From Gonocerus acuteangulatus (lineage: Eukaryota > Arthropoda > Insecta > Hemiptera > Coreidae), in assembly GCA_946811695.1 (NCBI GenBank), contig OX328126.1:89058785-89122784 (forward strand): a stretch of 64,000 bases of DNA, in the 5' to 3' direction. This document shows positions 9,963-22,800 of the stretch, piece by piece. A model generated the notes under the pieces. That model did not search any database and had not been told where the DNA came from. It saw only the letters and a list, made by a program, of their open reading frames with translations. The stretch's first letter is position 1. Every line of letters begins with the position of its first letter. Both the position numbers and the translations under genes were made by a program.

Positions 9963-12469
9963 ATTTTTAATTAAGCTTGACCTCAGAATTTTCTTTTAGA
10001 GAAAAGAGAGATATCAAAAGACAACTATTATTATTATGTTAATCAGTCATTTGAACAATTACAACTTCCAATTTAATATAAAATTATAAAGCAAAACATT
10101 AAAATTAATTATGACAAAGAAAACACGAAAAACCAAAATTCCTCTTTGAATTCTTATTAAGAAATCCATCTTTCGGCTTTCGAGAAAGCCTTCTCGAGTT
10201 CTTAATGAGCAGAAAATTAACAATAATTGATCATAATAATTGAAAATTAATAATAATTGATTGAACTATTTGTAAAATTGATCATTAATATATTAGATTA
10301 ATTTAATAATAGATCTAATTACTACTACCTTAACTATTCAAAAATCATTTACAAATAATTAACACTCAAACACTTGTACATATGAATATAAAATTTTTAT
10401 ATAAAACTTATATATTGTTATAGAATTGAATACCTTCTAACAGTTAAGTAATATTTACATTACATCTCAAAGACCAAAATCAATTTTTAAACAGTTTTTC
10501 AGTAGTAGATTTATTTTGTAAAACAATATACATTTGGAATCTAAAATATTGTTATTTAGATTATAGATATAAAAAAAAAATGTATAACACAAAAGAAAAA
10601 GAAGCCTTTAAATGGGAAAATGTGGCAGCTGGAGCTGTATTGTGGTACTGACCACAATGTCTTCCTAGTGTCCTGAGCAAATACTTGTGCAGTATCTCCC
10701 CTCTAGGCCTGTGTGTATATATTTCTAGAATGTCGGTAATAAAATGGTGGAACCCCTGTAATGTCTAAACTTCATTTCCAGAATTAACAATTAAGCAATC
10801 CCCAGAGTTTCTGAGAGCTGTAGTAATTCATTTTTAATTCATATTAGAAAAATTACATTTTACATTCTACTATGCATTAGAAACTTTTCTATTTTTATGC
10901 CTACTTTAGGTGATATGAATTCATCAAATTACTGACCATAATAACCAAAAATCTCAAATATCTTCAAAGTTTTATTGTTACGATTAGTGTTATTCTATGG
11001 ATGTTTAGACGGGATTGGAAATAAGCTAAAAGATATTCTAAATTATTAAGACAATAGTGACCAACAATTCAACAATTTTTCTTTTGTAGGGAGAAGGTCA
11101 TTGAATAAAATCAAATTAACATAAATACCAATTTATTAAAATCGGCTCTACATGTTTCGCATCCTTGGATGCCTCTTAAGGAGCCAAATGAGATAAAGGT
11201 GAACCCTCTGCTAGTATGGCCATGTCATTACTTAGGTAATGACCGTACATACTGTTTTAACTCGTTCTATAAAGACATATAGAATAGAAAGGGCGAATGT
11301 GAAAAATCGACTTTTTTTTTTATTTTATTTTCTGAGTTAGAAAGATGTAGTTCTCCTTGTTTCTCTGGTTCGCCGATCTATGAAAAATTCAATGTACGAT
11401 TTCAAGGGCAAAGCCCAGGTCTAAAACTCCCCTCCTGAATTTTAATTACTTTTTCAATCAGATTTATGACTCAGCATTCCATAGAGTAAACATTCGCCTT
11501 TGCTATCCTGAAGCACTTTCAGAACTTTGAGTTCGATTTCCCATCATCCGGAATTCGTGATTTGCCCTTTCTCTTCCGAGGTCCTGATAAAGAACGAGTA
11601 AAAACAATATTAGTCATTACTAAATATATTATGAAGGGGAAGATCATTGAGGATTGGTCATGAGAATTGATAAAACTACAGGTTTTAGATAAAAATTGAG
11701 TTTCATTAACTCTAAAGACTGAACCCGAAAATCTCAACTCAACGATGTCTTCTCAATAAACTAAATATTTTACAACTGGTTTAAGAGTATTTCCTCTCTT
11801 CTTCTAGGGAGGACACTCCCTTATGACATCAATTCGCAAGTGCTGGGAAGAAATGTCATAAGCGTTTTTCCTCATTGCGGAGAGAAACATAATAAAAACT
11901 TGAATTACTTCCTCTCAGTTGGAGAAAACAGTGGTTGGAATTTCGGAAGTATTTGTGTACATTCTATTCTAATAACATTTTTTATTCTAAGTTTTCCAAA
12001 TCCCACAAGAGATAACCATTACACAGAAACATGCTTTGATGATCCATTTCCTTCAAGCTGGACTTATTTTTTTATCCCTTCTCAAGTTTTAATACACAGG
12101 TGGTTATTGGAATGTATTGTGGATATGGTTAGCAATTTCAGTAGGTATGGATAGAATGAAACTCCTCTGAAAATAAAATTAATTTGGAAGTGAACGGAGT
12201 GGATAATTTTATTGTACTTTGTTATTTCAAATTATAATGCGAGTAACAAAAAGACGCTGGAGCCCCCTGAGACCTCGGGCCCCTGAACAATTGTCCTCTG
12301 TGCCCCCCCCCTAGCGGAGGCCCTGCCATCATGCGCGAGTGCAACAAAAATTTGACCCCAAAGTAGCAGCTCACTTCTGGTCTACTTTCTGCGAACATCC
12401 CTGGATCGCTTTCTTCTCACCTCCTCTTAAAAATTGTGGGTCAATTCCTTCTCACTTTCTGTACAGACA
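9963..12469. other. Repeat-poor AT-rich stretch with small remnants
   Basis: No supported gene. A segment at about 11285-11410 (gaaagggcgaatgtgaaaaatcgac...ctatgaaaaattcaatg) is a diverged copy of 7915-8095, so both are a dispersed repeat. The open frame at 11840-12154 is unrecognised and lacks splice or family support. Confidence 0.4.
10620..10715 (+). mobile_element. Degenerate SINE family 1 3' remnant
   Basis: Shows a diverged match to the SINE body: actgaccacaatgtcttcc then cctagtgtcctg, then cagtatctcccctctaggcc. It corresponds to the conserved 3' half of family 1. The tRNA-like head is absent. Confidence 0.45.
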
Positions 12470-13375
12470 TAATAGTGGGAGAGCTGATAACGCACTTTTC
12501 ATGAAGTATTTCATGCACCTTGAAATTTTGCAATAATGTACCTCTTGGGTAGATAAGAAGGTAAATATGTGTTGGCTAGACTTACCATGGAATACCATAC
12601 GGGAAAGGTGAAAAAAAATATTGCCTAAAAATAGTGTTTTATTCGAAAGCCAACTATCATTAATGTAAAAAAATTACAAATTAAGGCAATTTCACAATCA
12701 ATAATAAATAAGGCAGACACTTTTAAAGGGGTTAAAATGTAAATAAAAAAAAAAAAAAAAACCAAAGTACCTAGTTTTTATTTTTCATATTAAATGGAGT
12801 ACTTTATTCACACTGTGATTTAAACAGCGTCTTCAATAAACATAATTGAAAATAATTACAAAAGGGCACACACTTTTGTGAGGTTTAATTATCAGGAAAC
12901 ATAAGATAAATGTTGTCTATGATAGAATGCAATACAATGCATGTATCTGTGAGAGTATATGAGAGCAACGCGCAGTTTTTGTTCTCTGCGCTCTTATTGG
13001 TTCTTGCTCACATGATCTTGTACAGCTGCCCCGGTTTAAATGGCAGCGTGAATAAAACACTCATTTAATGTTAGAATAAAATCAATAGTTTTTTTTTCAC
13101 ATATTATACCCCTTAAAAGTGTCTGCCTTATTTATTGTAAAATTGTCTTAATTTTACTTTAAAAGATAGTTGACTTCTGAATACAACTCTATTTTTGGGA
13201 AATATTTTTTTGCACCTTTCCCTTATGTGCAGTACCTGGTGTTATGTGGTAAGTAAAGCCAACGCATACTTAGCTTTTTATCTACCCAAGAGGTACATTA
13301 TAGCAAAATTTTGAGGTGCATAAAACACTTCATGAAACTTGTGGTTACCGGCTCTTGGACTATAACATATATCTA
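12469..13375. repeat. Foldback element with ~280-bp arms
   Basis: The left arm, from about 12469 (atttcatgcaccttgaaatt, gtacctcttgggtagataag, aaggcagacacttttaa), is repeated inverted on the right through about 13375 (ttaaaagtgtctgcctt, cttttatctacccaagaggt, attttgaggtgcat). The unique centre spans about 12770-13060. No coding capacity is evident. Outer limits are approximate. Confidence 0.6.
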
Positions 13376-14504
13376 CGCCAAAAATGAGTGGCTAAAACAT
13401 GCTCCATTTTTAAAAAAATTTTAACCTTAACCTTTTTTTATTGGCTTATATACAGAATTGCACGGACCTGGTGCGCTCCCATTGAGGAGGACAACCCAGA
13501 AAATATTGTATTGTATTGTATATACAGAATGAAGGAAATTGTCATCCCAATTAGTATTAGTTAATTTCAAATTATATTTATATGTATATTATTAAAAGTT
13601 GTTCCTTTCTAGTACTTATTCAAGAACTTGCTTTTGTGTAAATAATTTTATGACAGATGGCTGTGTTTATAGATATACATAAATAAACCTACTAGTTTTT
13701 AATCAAATTGTGTAACTTTTATGGACTTTTTTTTTTTTTAAACCTTTTCATGATTCTAAGTACAAACAGATTATCCCAAGTTTTGTCAAAAGTTTCCATA
13801 TGAGCTCAAGAATATGAACGTGGAAGTGGTAACTTAATTATTCTAAGTGAATGTGTTACGTTCTTCATTACAAACTTAATTCATTGGCATCGAAGACCTC
13901 GGAGCATGCCATTCTTGAAAATAACTAAATATTCAGGAGTAAAAAGTTTTATAAAAAGCTAATGACTACAGGCTGAGTTGGGTATATAAATATGCAAATC
14001 ACAACTTTTTTATAACTGACATTTAGCAAGATTGTTGCTGTTTCAATAATACACCAAATTGGCAATGAGGTAGCAAGCATTCTTTAAGGAATCAATCCTA
14101 ATCCTAAGATTGACAACCAATGGTTTGGCCAGTACTAATCATCTTATAGATTTATTAGCTAAATACCCGTGCTTCCTCACAGCAGATAAGTAGATAGTTA
14201 TTTTTTTGTGTTAAATATTGTATCATCAAAATTAACGCTACTACATAATTGTGTACAGTTTATTATAGCACGGTTCCTGGCATACTATATGTTATTCATC
14301 AATTGATATCATATTTAAACACAAAACAATATAAGACAAAGAAAAAGAAATTGGTACTATAAAATGCTTTAATAGTGAATTTATTCACAAAATATTAAAA
14401 TGCAAGACATTTCGGAAGGAATTAAATACCAAAAGATTTTAACAATTATCTATACATATATTTTCTATGAAAACTTTTTTTTATTTACAGCAAGAAATAA
14501 ATAC
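13376..14504. other. AT-rich region downstream of the NDUFA10-like gene
   Basis: No gene recognised. On the minus strand, AATAAA-type signals occur just past the stop codon (TTTATT on the plus strand near 14480 and 14378) and could serve as polyadenylation signals. Confidence 0.35.
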
Positions 14505-14600
14505 TCAATATTTAATATATTTTGGAGAAGATGTTTTGAAAAGAAGCCCTGAATCGCCTATCTTTGGATTGAAGCCTTCCTCGTAAGCCATTTCTGGAGT
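14505..14600 (-). CDS. NDUFA10-like exon 8 (terminal)
   Basis: Acceptor TTTCAG|ACTCCAG. Encodes TPEMAYEEGFNPKIGDSG and ends KTSSPKYIKY with TGA at 14507-14505. The family ends with a comparable ...YSPGYN...GDKWIW-type tail; this one is short and diverged. Confidence 0.85.
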   Translation of the reverse strand, partial: TPEMAYEEGFNPKIGDSGLLFKTSSPKYIKY

Positions 14601-17600
14601 CTGAAACAAGAACATTATCCTGAATTACTGCCACAAGTTTATAGCTTTGATTTTATAATATTCATTTAATAATTTTTGACACATGTATTGTTTATTTCAG
14701 ATTAAAACCAATGAGAGAAAAATATAAAAATCAATTAATTTAATGTGAACGCGCATGTGCGAACGTCTGGACAGGAATTTCTCCCTGTACTCTTCCTTTT
14801 GTTCCGCCATTTGCAAAGCCTTTAAATGATCAACCGTTCAATGTGAATCACTATAAAAACTGATTAGGTCTCGTTTAGGAGCAGGAAAGGCTTTTAAAGT
14901 CCAGGCAAGGGAGATCAGTATTTAATGTTTATCAATACTTAGCCAAAGCTAAGGCTGAAAACAATTTAAACTATAACGTTGCTGATTCCACAAGCGAGGC
15001 TAATGGGGTAACGGTGAAAACTGATAAGGTTATAACAGGGAATATAAGCCCTGTATACTATAGCTTTGGCTAAGTATTGATAAAAAGTAAACACTATCTC
15101 CCTTGTTGTACCTCTCAAAGCCTTCCCTCGTCCTAAACGAGACATAATCACTTTTTATTGAGTTCCACAGAGCGTGTTGTTCATTAAAAGGGTAATGCAA
15201 ATGGTGGAGCCGTCGGGAATATTTCCCTCAGAAATTTGCGCATCCGGAATTTGAGTCCGGCATACAGTGAGACATCCTTACTCCGACTATGCGTCAGACC
15301 TGGCAGTCAACGTCTTTAGAGCATCCTTCTGCTGGGAGTTGTGCTTCTGGAGGCAAGCCATGTGGGAGGTTGGAGTGATAGTAGCGGCAACGACTCAGAA
15401 AACTTTATTGCTAGGGAGATTGCCTTGAAGAGCTATACTCAGCAACCAGCTCACAAAATAATTATCTGTAGACGTTTGTATGGTAAAAAAAAAAAAACAT
15501 ATATTGTCAAAAGTAGACGTGAACCGAAAGACTATCGTACGGCAATGTGGATGAGTGTTGCGGACAATAAGTAAGTACACACTAACAAACTTCAAATGGT
15601 GACCTCTGGATCTCTAGCTGTATAGTAATTTTACTTCAAGACTCCAGTAGTATTGTACATATTTGTTATTGTAAGGTAACTGTTTGTTTTGCTTTTTCTT
15701 TAATTTGATCACGTTTTTGGGCCTTTAAGAAGTGTTAATTATATTTCATACGAGAACATGAAGTTTAGTTTATGAAGTAACACAATTTTTAATAATCAAC
15801 ATGATTTTTTCTATTCAATTCCATGAGTATATGCTTCATTATAAGCTCCATTTCATATGCAGGCGAGGAAAACAAAAACTAACAGAAAGAAAGAATTCTT
15901 GAAGTAGCCAGCAGGAGTTGCTCCGCAAAATTATTTAAAGCATTAGGTTATATTTGTGACGTTTGAACCTGTTCGAAACGCCACAAATATATGTTAGGAA
16001 AATTTTTCCTATGTCACAAATGCCAATACAACTACAATATATAAGGCATATAATAATACAATATATTAGGAACCTTAAATTGTGTTAAGATATTGTATTA
16101 TTATATACCTTATATGTTGTATTTTTATTGGGATTTTTGACATAGGACAAATTTTCCTAACATATTATATTTGTGACCCTCCTTATTCTTGGTTTATTTT
16201 GTATTGTAGATGCCTGAAGATGAACCTAAACAGGTTCGAAACGTCGCATATATAAATTAATGTTTTAAAAAATTTTGGAGAGCACCTCCTGCGAGTTACT
16301 ATAAGAATCTGTTGATTCTTCCCCATCCTCACCTTCAAATTACATAAGAAAGAAAGAATGTTTTAGCCAGACAAATAAATTTTGCCGTGCTTCAATATAA
16401 GTTAAAGAAAAGAGCTCTAACTATGGTTGAAGAACACTAACCCATTTAATATAGTGTTATAAAATGGAAACTAGCAAATATTGATAAACAAATTAAATCA
16501 TGCATCAGTAATAATAATGAGTTAGCTACTTACCGCATAAACGACTTTATTGTAGGCTTCTACATCCTCACCAGATATGACAAGCTCTGGAGAATCGAAT
16601 ATAGGAATATTGAAGAGAGCCATGAGAGAATCTTTATGATCTGCGTAGCTAGAATAATAATGCAAAATAAAATTACAACAAATTTTTCTCTTTTACATGT
16701 TAATTCTGGCAACTGAAGAAAGAAACTATTGAAGATTTGATATCAAAGAAGAAATTACACCTTCATGCAACAGCAATTCATTTTATTTGCAGAGGCTTTT
16801 TCAGGGTAAAGAAACTTTGTTGTCTTTGGGTGCCCCACTGTCTGACGGATGAATACACGCCTCATCAAATGACTTGGTGTCGAGAGATGACAAAACTTGG
16901 AAGTACTATTATGATGTTGTCAATACAAATGCAAAGTATCAAATGTGAAAATCAACACTTTCCAGAGTGAAAAAACGTTTAGCACAAATATGCTTTAGCA
17001 ATGACTTAACTGAAAAAAACGTTACAAAAAATTGTCCGCTGGCGGGGTGGCCATGTATGAAAAAGAAGACTGTATGGTTTACAGTACATTACGTAGGTTT
17101 GTCGGGTGGAGCTAAAGCATATTTATGTTCCTGAATTTGAGCAGAAGGTTCTAAACAAAATTAATTTTTTATTAATTTCTTTGCTTTTGGACAGTCAAAT
17201 AGTCAGCAGATTCGACCTTTTGGCAGCTCTCCCCTTGCACTGAGTGAACTCAGATTTGAGAGTTTGCCGTACATCATTCCAACAGCAATCAGTAAAGATC
17301 GAAAATGAAAAATGTGTTTTTTCACATTCGATACTTTGCACTTGTATTGACAATGTGTTGACCAAGGCCCGCAACAAAGATTGTTTTTTGATGATGAAGA
17401 GACATCTGTAACGGTCGGTAAATCTCAATTTCTAAAGAAAAAAAAAAAAAAATGATAGCAGTACTATCCATATAGAGCGGAACTGTATAGCGTGTCGTTT
17501 TGGAAACAAAGAACAACTTTTGTGACAAGCCAACTTCATGACTTTAAGTGAAAGTGCAAAGTGGTATTTTTAATTTCTTTAAAGATAAGTGGAAAAAACT

Positions 17601-19756
17601 ATAATTTGTATTTCGGGGAATCAAAACAACAGATCGAGATTAAATTATTTTTCTTGACATTTGACATTCATCAGAGATTAGAATATGTTTGGAATACAGG
17701 AAGTATTTTGACAAAAATACTTTAGCAACATACTACTTTTGAATGTTGGTATATTTTCAACCTAATCCAACTGCATAATCCCAACCAATGCTTTTCATAG
17801 AGTTACAGTAATACTGGATTAGTAAAACTACGAAAAGCAGTTGCAAAATAGCTGTAAATATAATTAATTGTTAAATACAATAATATGGATATACCTTGAG
17901 CGTAAGTCACCCCAGTATTGCTCTCTTCCTATGCACCAGTCAATTATCTTTTCATCATATTTGGTGTAGCTGAAAATAAATTTGGTATTGGTAAATTACA
18001 AGTAGTAAAATAGAAATTTTCACTTTCCCAGTTAAAAAAAAAAAAAATCCATTTTTTTTTTTTTTTTTTACTTTCTATATAATGACTTTATAATTATATG
18101 AAAAAAAAATCCCAAATTACCTAAAGAGTTTATAAATAATAAACAAAAAAACACATTACCTTCCAAAGTCTAAACGTTCAATGTCCTCAACAATTGCTTC
18201 AATATCACCTTCTTCGGTCCAATCGTACATCAACAGCTCTGCGTGGGAGCTGAAAAATAGAAAGATAAATTATGCTTAAAGGAAGAAAAATTAAAAATAC
18301 TATTATCTCCAGTCCTTCAACTTTAACCAAACCTCGTAACTTCTCAGTCTAGAATTCATTCATATTTCATTCAGTTATTTCAATTAACCAAGACGGATTG
18401 ACCAAAGTATCTACTGAAAAACGAATAACTTTCTTTTTATTATTATTCCAATATTCACCTTTTGGTGATAAAATCATTTTATACTCCTTAGGGAAAAGAT
18501 GTAATTAAAAAATTATTGGAGTTATGGAGTCCAGAGTAAAATAATAAAATTATTTATTTATTTATTTAAATTTTAACGTCCATTTATTATTAACTAGGAA
18601 TTTTAGGACGGGTTATCTATAGGTTACCACCCTTTTCTAGCCAGGATAATAAAATTAAGTAGACATTTATCATTAGTTCTCTGTTTTCTAAATTGTTAAG
18701 TGCATTTTAAGTTTTCTTTAAACTATATTCTGTTATGTTGTGACAACTTATTATTAAAATATATTCTATTATTTATTATATTTATTCTATTCAGAGGTAC
18801 TCAAATGTTTTTTACTACGCATCCGCAGATACGTGTTAGGCCACAGATGTTCCAGACCGGAAATTGGATTTTACTGCATAACAATGCACCATCGCATACC
18901 AGCATCATGGTACGACAATTGTTGACTCAGTGTGGCGTGACAGTTTTGATACATCCAATGCACTCTCCAGAACTTGCGCCTGCAGATTTGTTTTGTTTAC
19001 ACGTCTTCAGCAGGGATATAGGGATCACGATTTGCAGAAGTTCAGAACCATGTGGCAGCTGAGAACGATCTCACATCATCAGTTTTCAAGCGTTATACAA
19101 ACGTTGTCAGAAGTGTGTTGTGGCTGGTGGAGAGTATTTTGAAGGTCAATAAAGGTATTTACAACTAATATTATTTTTTATTATACCATTCACCAAAATG
19201 TTTAAACACACCAAGTACATCACCTCCTCTTGAACGAATTATCGACAAAAGGCAAGACATATTTGTACATTTATGTATTTCTGTAAAAAATAGAAATAAG
19301 CTTTATTCCTTCAAGAATAAATTGTATTTAAAAGATAACTATTTTTTCTTAAGGATTGATCAAAAGGCATAATGAAAACTCAATAATTACCTAAGTTTGG
19401 CAAGAACTTCGGTTTTATAAACATCTTCCATGTCTTGCAGAAACTTATCCGTGAGTGCTTTTGAGTTTTGTTCGTAGGGCAAGTTACGCTTCTTTATATT
19501 ATCTTTTACCTATAAAAATAAAAAAATTATATTAGTGAAAAAAAAAACATTTTTTTCTCAGTATATAAGACATCACTGAATTTTCTATGAAGGATTTTTT
19601 TTTTATTATTATTAGAACCTTTTAAGGAATGTAGCTACTGAGTTTACACGAATGAAAACATTTTTGAGAAATTTCTTTAAATTTTTATTGTTCCTACCAT
19701 CCATCCAGATATCAAATGACTCCCAGTAAACTTTATTTATAAATATAAATAAATAA

Positions 19757-19821
<65 letters not shown>

Positions 19822-22800
19822 AATGATCTAAAAGGGGGTGCTCTAGAAAGGGTCAGTTTCTGGCATAGCACAGAGTAGCATTCCTATTCAAAATAAAGGC
19901 TAAGTTATATTCCATAAGTCCATCACAAATATTCTCCTTTGTCAATAAATTATATAATTAAAAGAGTAATAAAAGGGATAGCAATTGGCAGTGCTTAGTT
20001 TGGCAGTATTTATTTTTTTTTTTTTTTAAAAAGGCAGTGTTAAATAAAAAAAAGGAGTCCAAATATCTCGGCTAGGAGCGATAAGGTATACAAGTTCCCA
20101 GGAAGATAACAATAGATGTGCTTCCAAAAATGCACTTTGAACATCGAGGTGGCGATCGCTGAAGACAAACACCCTTGGTGTGGTGGGAGTAACGCCTATA
20201 AAAAGGGCCTTCCCCCACCACTCAGCCCATTCATGCACCAGAGGCAGAGGACACACGGTCTCGCTGCAGAACCAGCTGGTCAGCCGACACCAAGCTCACT
20301 TCACCTGGACATGATGGCCAGACACCACTCCAAGATTGAGCAGCCGACCATCATTCTCCTCAACATAACTACAAGCAGTCTGCCTCTTCACTTCCAGAAC
20401 ATTATCCGTAAAATAAGCTGAGTATAACTCACTCACTGCCAATCTTCAATTAAAATTTAAAAGCTATCTAAAATTTAATAATGGCCAATATTTATCTTTT
20501 AATATATAAATTAATATTTTAATTATGTACTAACATTTCTTAAATAACCCAACATTGATACAATTATGTGAGTCAAGCAATTTTTTTATATTCTGCTGTG
20601 ATATAGCCATGCCAAATCTTAAATTATATCTTTTATTCAATATAAGTCAATTATTTCCAACTCTATTTTATTTATAATGAACCTTTCTCCTGGTATTTAA
20701 TATGGCCTCAACACATAAAATGACAGATGGTAAGAAGTTGTTCTAATAATATATTTCTCATGCTTTTCTTTCAGGAAATTTATTAAATTAATTCAATTAT
20801 TCAAACGGTTTTATTCATAAATCCGTATGTGGTGATTTTGGTAATTTTAAATGAACCCTGAGATATAATGAAAATATAATATAAACTTTTCTAAATAAAC
20901 TTTTTCTATAATTAACTTTTAAATATATTCAATTTTCTTTTTCTAGCCGAACCAAAACACCACAATATATATATTGGGCATATATATTGTAATGATCTAA
21001 AAGGGGGTGCTCTAGAAAGAGTCAGTTTCAGGCATAGCAAAGAGTAGCATTCCTATTCAAAATAAAGGCTAAGTTATATTCCATAAGTCCATCACAAATA
21101 TTATCTTTTGTCAACCAATTAAATAAATAAAAGAGTAATAAAAGGAATAGCAATTGGCACTGCTTAGTTTGGCAGTATTTATTTTTTTTAAAGGCGGTGT
21201 GAAATAAAAGAAGAGTCCAAATGTCTCGGCTAGGAGCGATAAGGCATAGAGAGATACAAGTTTCCCAGGAAGATAAGAATAGAGGTGCTTCCAAAAAATG
21301 CCCTTTGAACATCCAGGTGGCGATCGCTGAAGACAAACTCCCTTGGTATGGTGGGAGTAACGCCTATAAAAAGGGCCTCCCCCCACCACTCGCTCTCATT
21401 CCAGCGCCAGTGAAGGGCCAGAGCACACTCATTGCAGAACCAGCTGGTCAGCCGACACCAAGCTCTCACTTAATCTTCACTTGATGGCCAGACACCACTC
21501 CATGATCTAGCAGCCGACCATCATTCTCCTCAAAATGCCGACATAACTACAACCAGTCTGCCTCTTCACTTCCAGAACATCATCCGTATCATAAGCTGAA
21601 TATACCTCAATAACTGCCGATCTTCAATTAAATTCAAAAGCTAGCAAAACATTTAATAATTAAGAATGGCCAATATTTATATATATATAAGTTAATATTT
21701 TAATTATGTGCTAATTTTTCTTTAATGCCCAAACATTGATACAATTATGTGAGTCAAGCACCTTTTCTTTTTTATATTTAATTTTATATCACAGCCATGC
21801 CAAATCATAAATTATATCTTTTATTTCAATATAAGTCATTTGTTTCCAACTCTATTTTATTTACTATGAACCTTTCTCCTGGTATTTAATATGGTCTCAA
21901 CACATAAAAGGACAGATGGTAAGAAGTGGTTCTAATTATATATTTCTCATGCTTTTCTTTCAGGAAATTTATTAAATTAATTTAATTATTCAAATAGTTT
22001 TATTCATAAATCTGTATGTGGTGAGTTTGGTAATATTAAATGAACCCTGAGATATAATAAAAACATTTCAAGTAAACTTTTTCTATAATAACTTTTAAAT
22101 ATAATTTAACTTTCTTTTTCTTGCCCAAACCAAGACACCACAATATATATATATAAATTTTCCTCCACACTTCAACAAATCCTATTTACACTGACACAAC
22201 ATTTTATCAAGTTCTCTTTGTTTATCTTTATTATTATTCAAATGAAAAATTGTTTTAGTCATAAAACTTTATCATTATCATCATGTTTTTATTTTTTGTA
22301 AAGTAATTTCCAACTCAGTTTTTTTTTAAATTATTTTTCAAAAAGCTTCCCAATGTTAATATAATTCTTGCTAAAAGTAATTAAGGAAGAATTTAAATTG
22401 TTATTTCTCTTATCAATGTATACTTCTAACTATATTATTTATTTAAAGGTGAGAAGAACCCGCTAATTGTGGGGAGAGCTTTTACAGCGGATTGCCAAAT
22501 ATACCCAGAATGAAGATTTTTAAAATTAATTATTACCTTACATTTTTAAGACAATAAACAATTATAAGATATCTAATAACAACATAACTTATAGTGTTAG
22601 AGATATAACTTGTCACTTGGCTGTGGACGGATAGGGGAATGACAGCATTGCTCCTCCCTCTCCTAGTCCCGTGCATAGGCAGAGCGGAGCTGGAGGGTTG
22701 TAGAGCCTGCAATGGCAAGCCCCCTCTATGGTTTCTCCAAGAGACAAGTAACATCTCTCAGTATAGGTCTAATCACTTATATATATTGATCTTTCCAGCA

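Noticed and set aside
11840..12154. 104-codon plus-strand frame
   Set aside because: No recognisable motif, unsupported start, AT-rich chance-like composition and partly next to a foldback arm.
20116..21484. Frames of 76-102 codons inside the LTR-like repeats
   Set aside because: Present in both copies at the promoter/leader region, with disagreeing frames and no known family.
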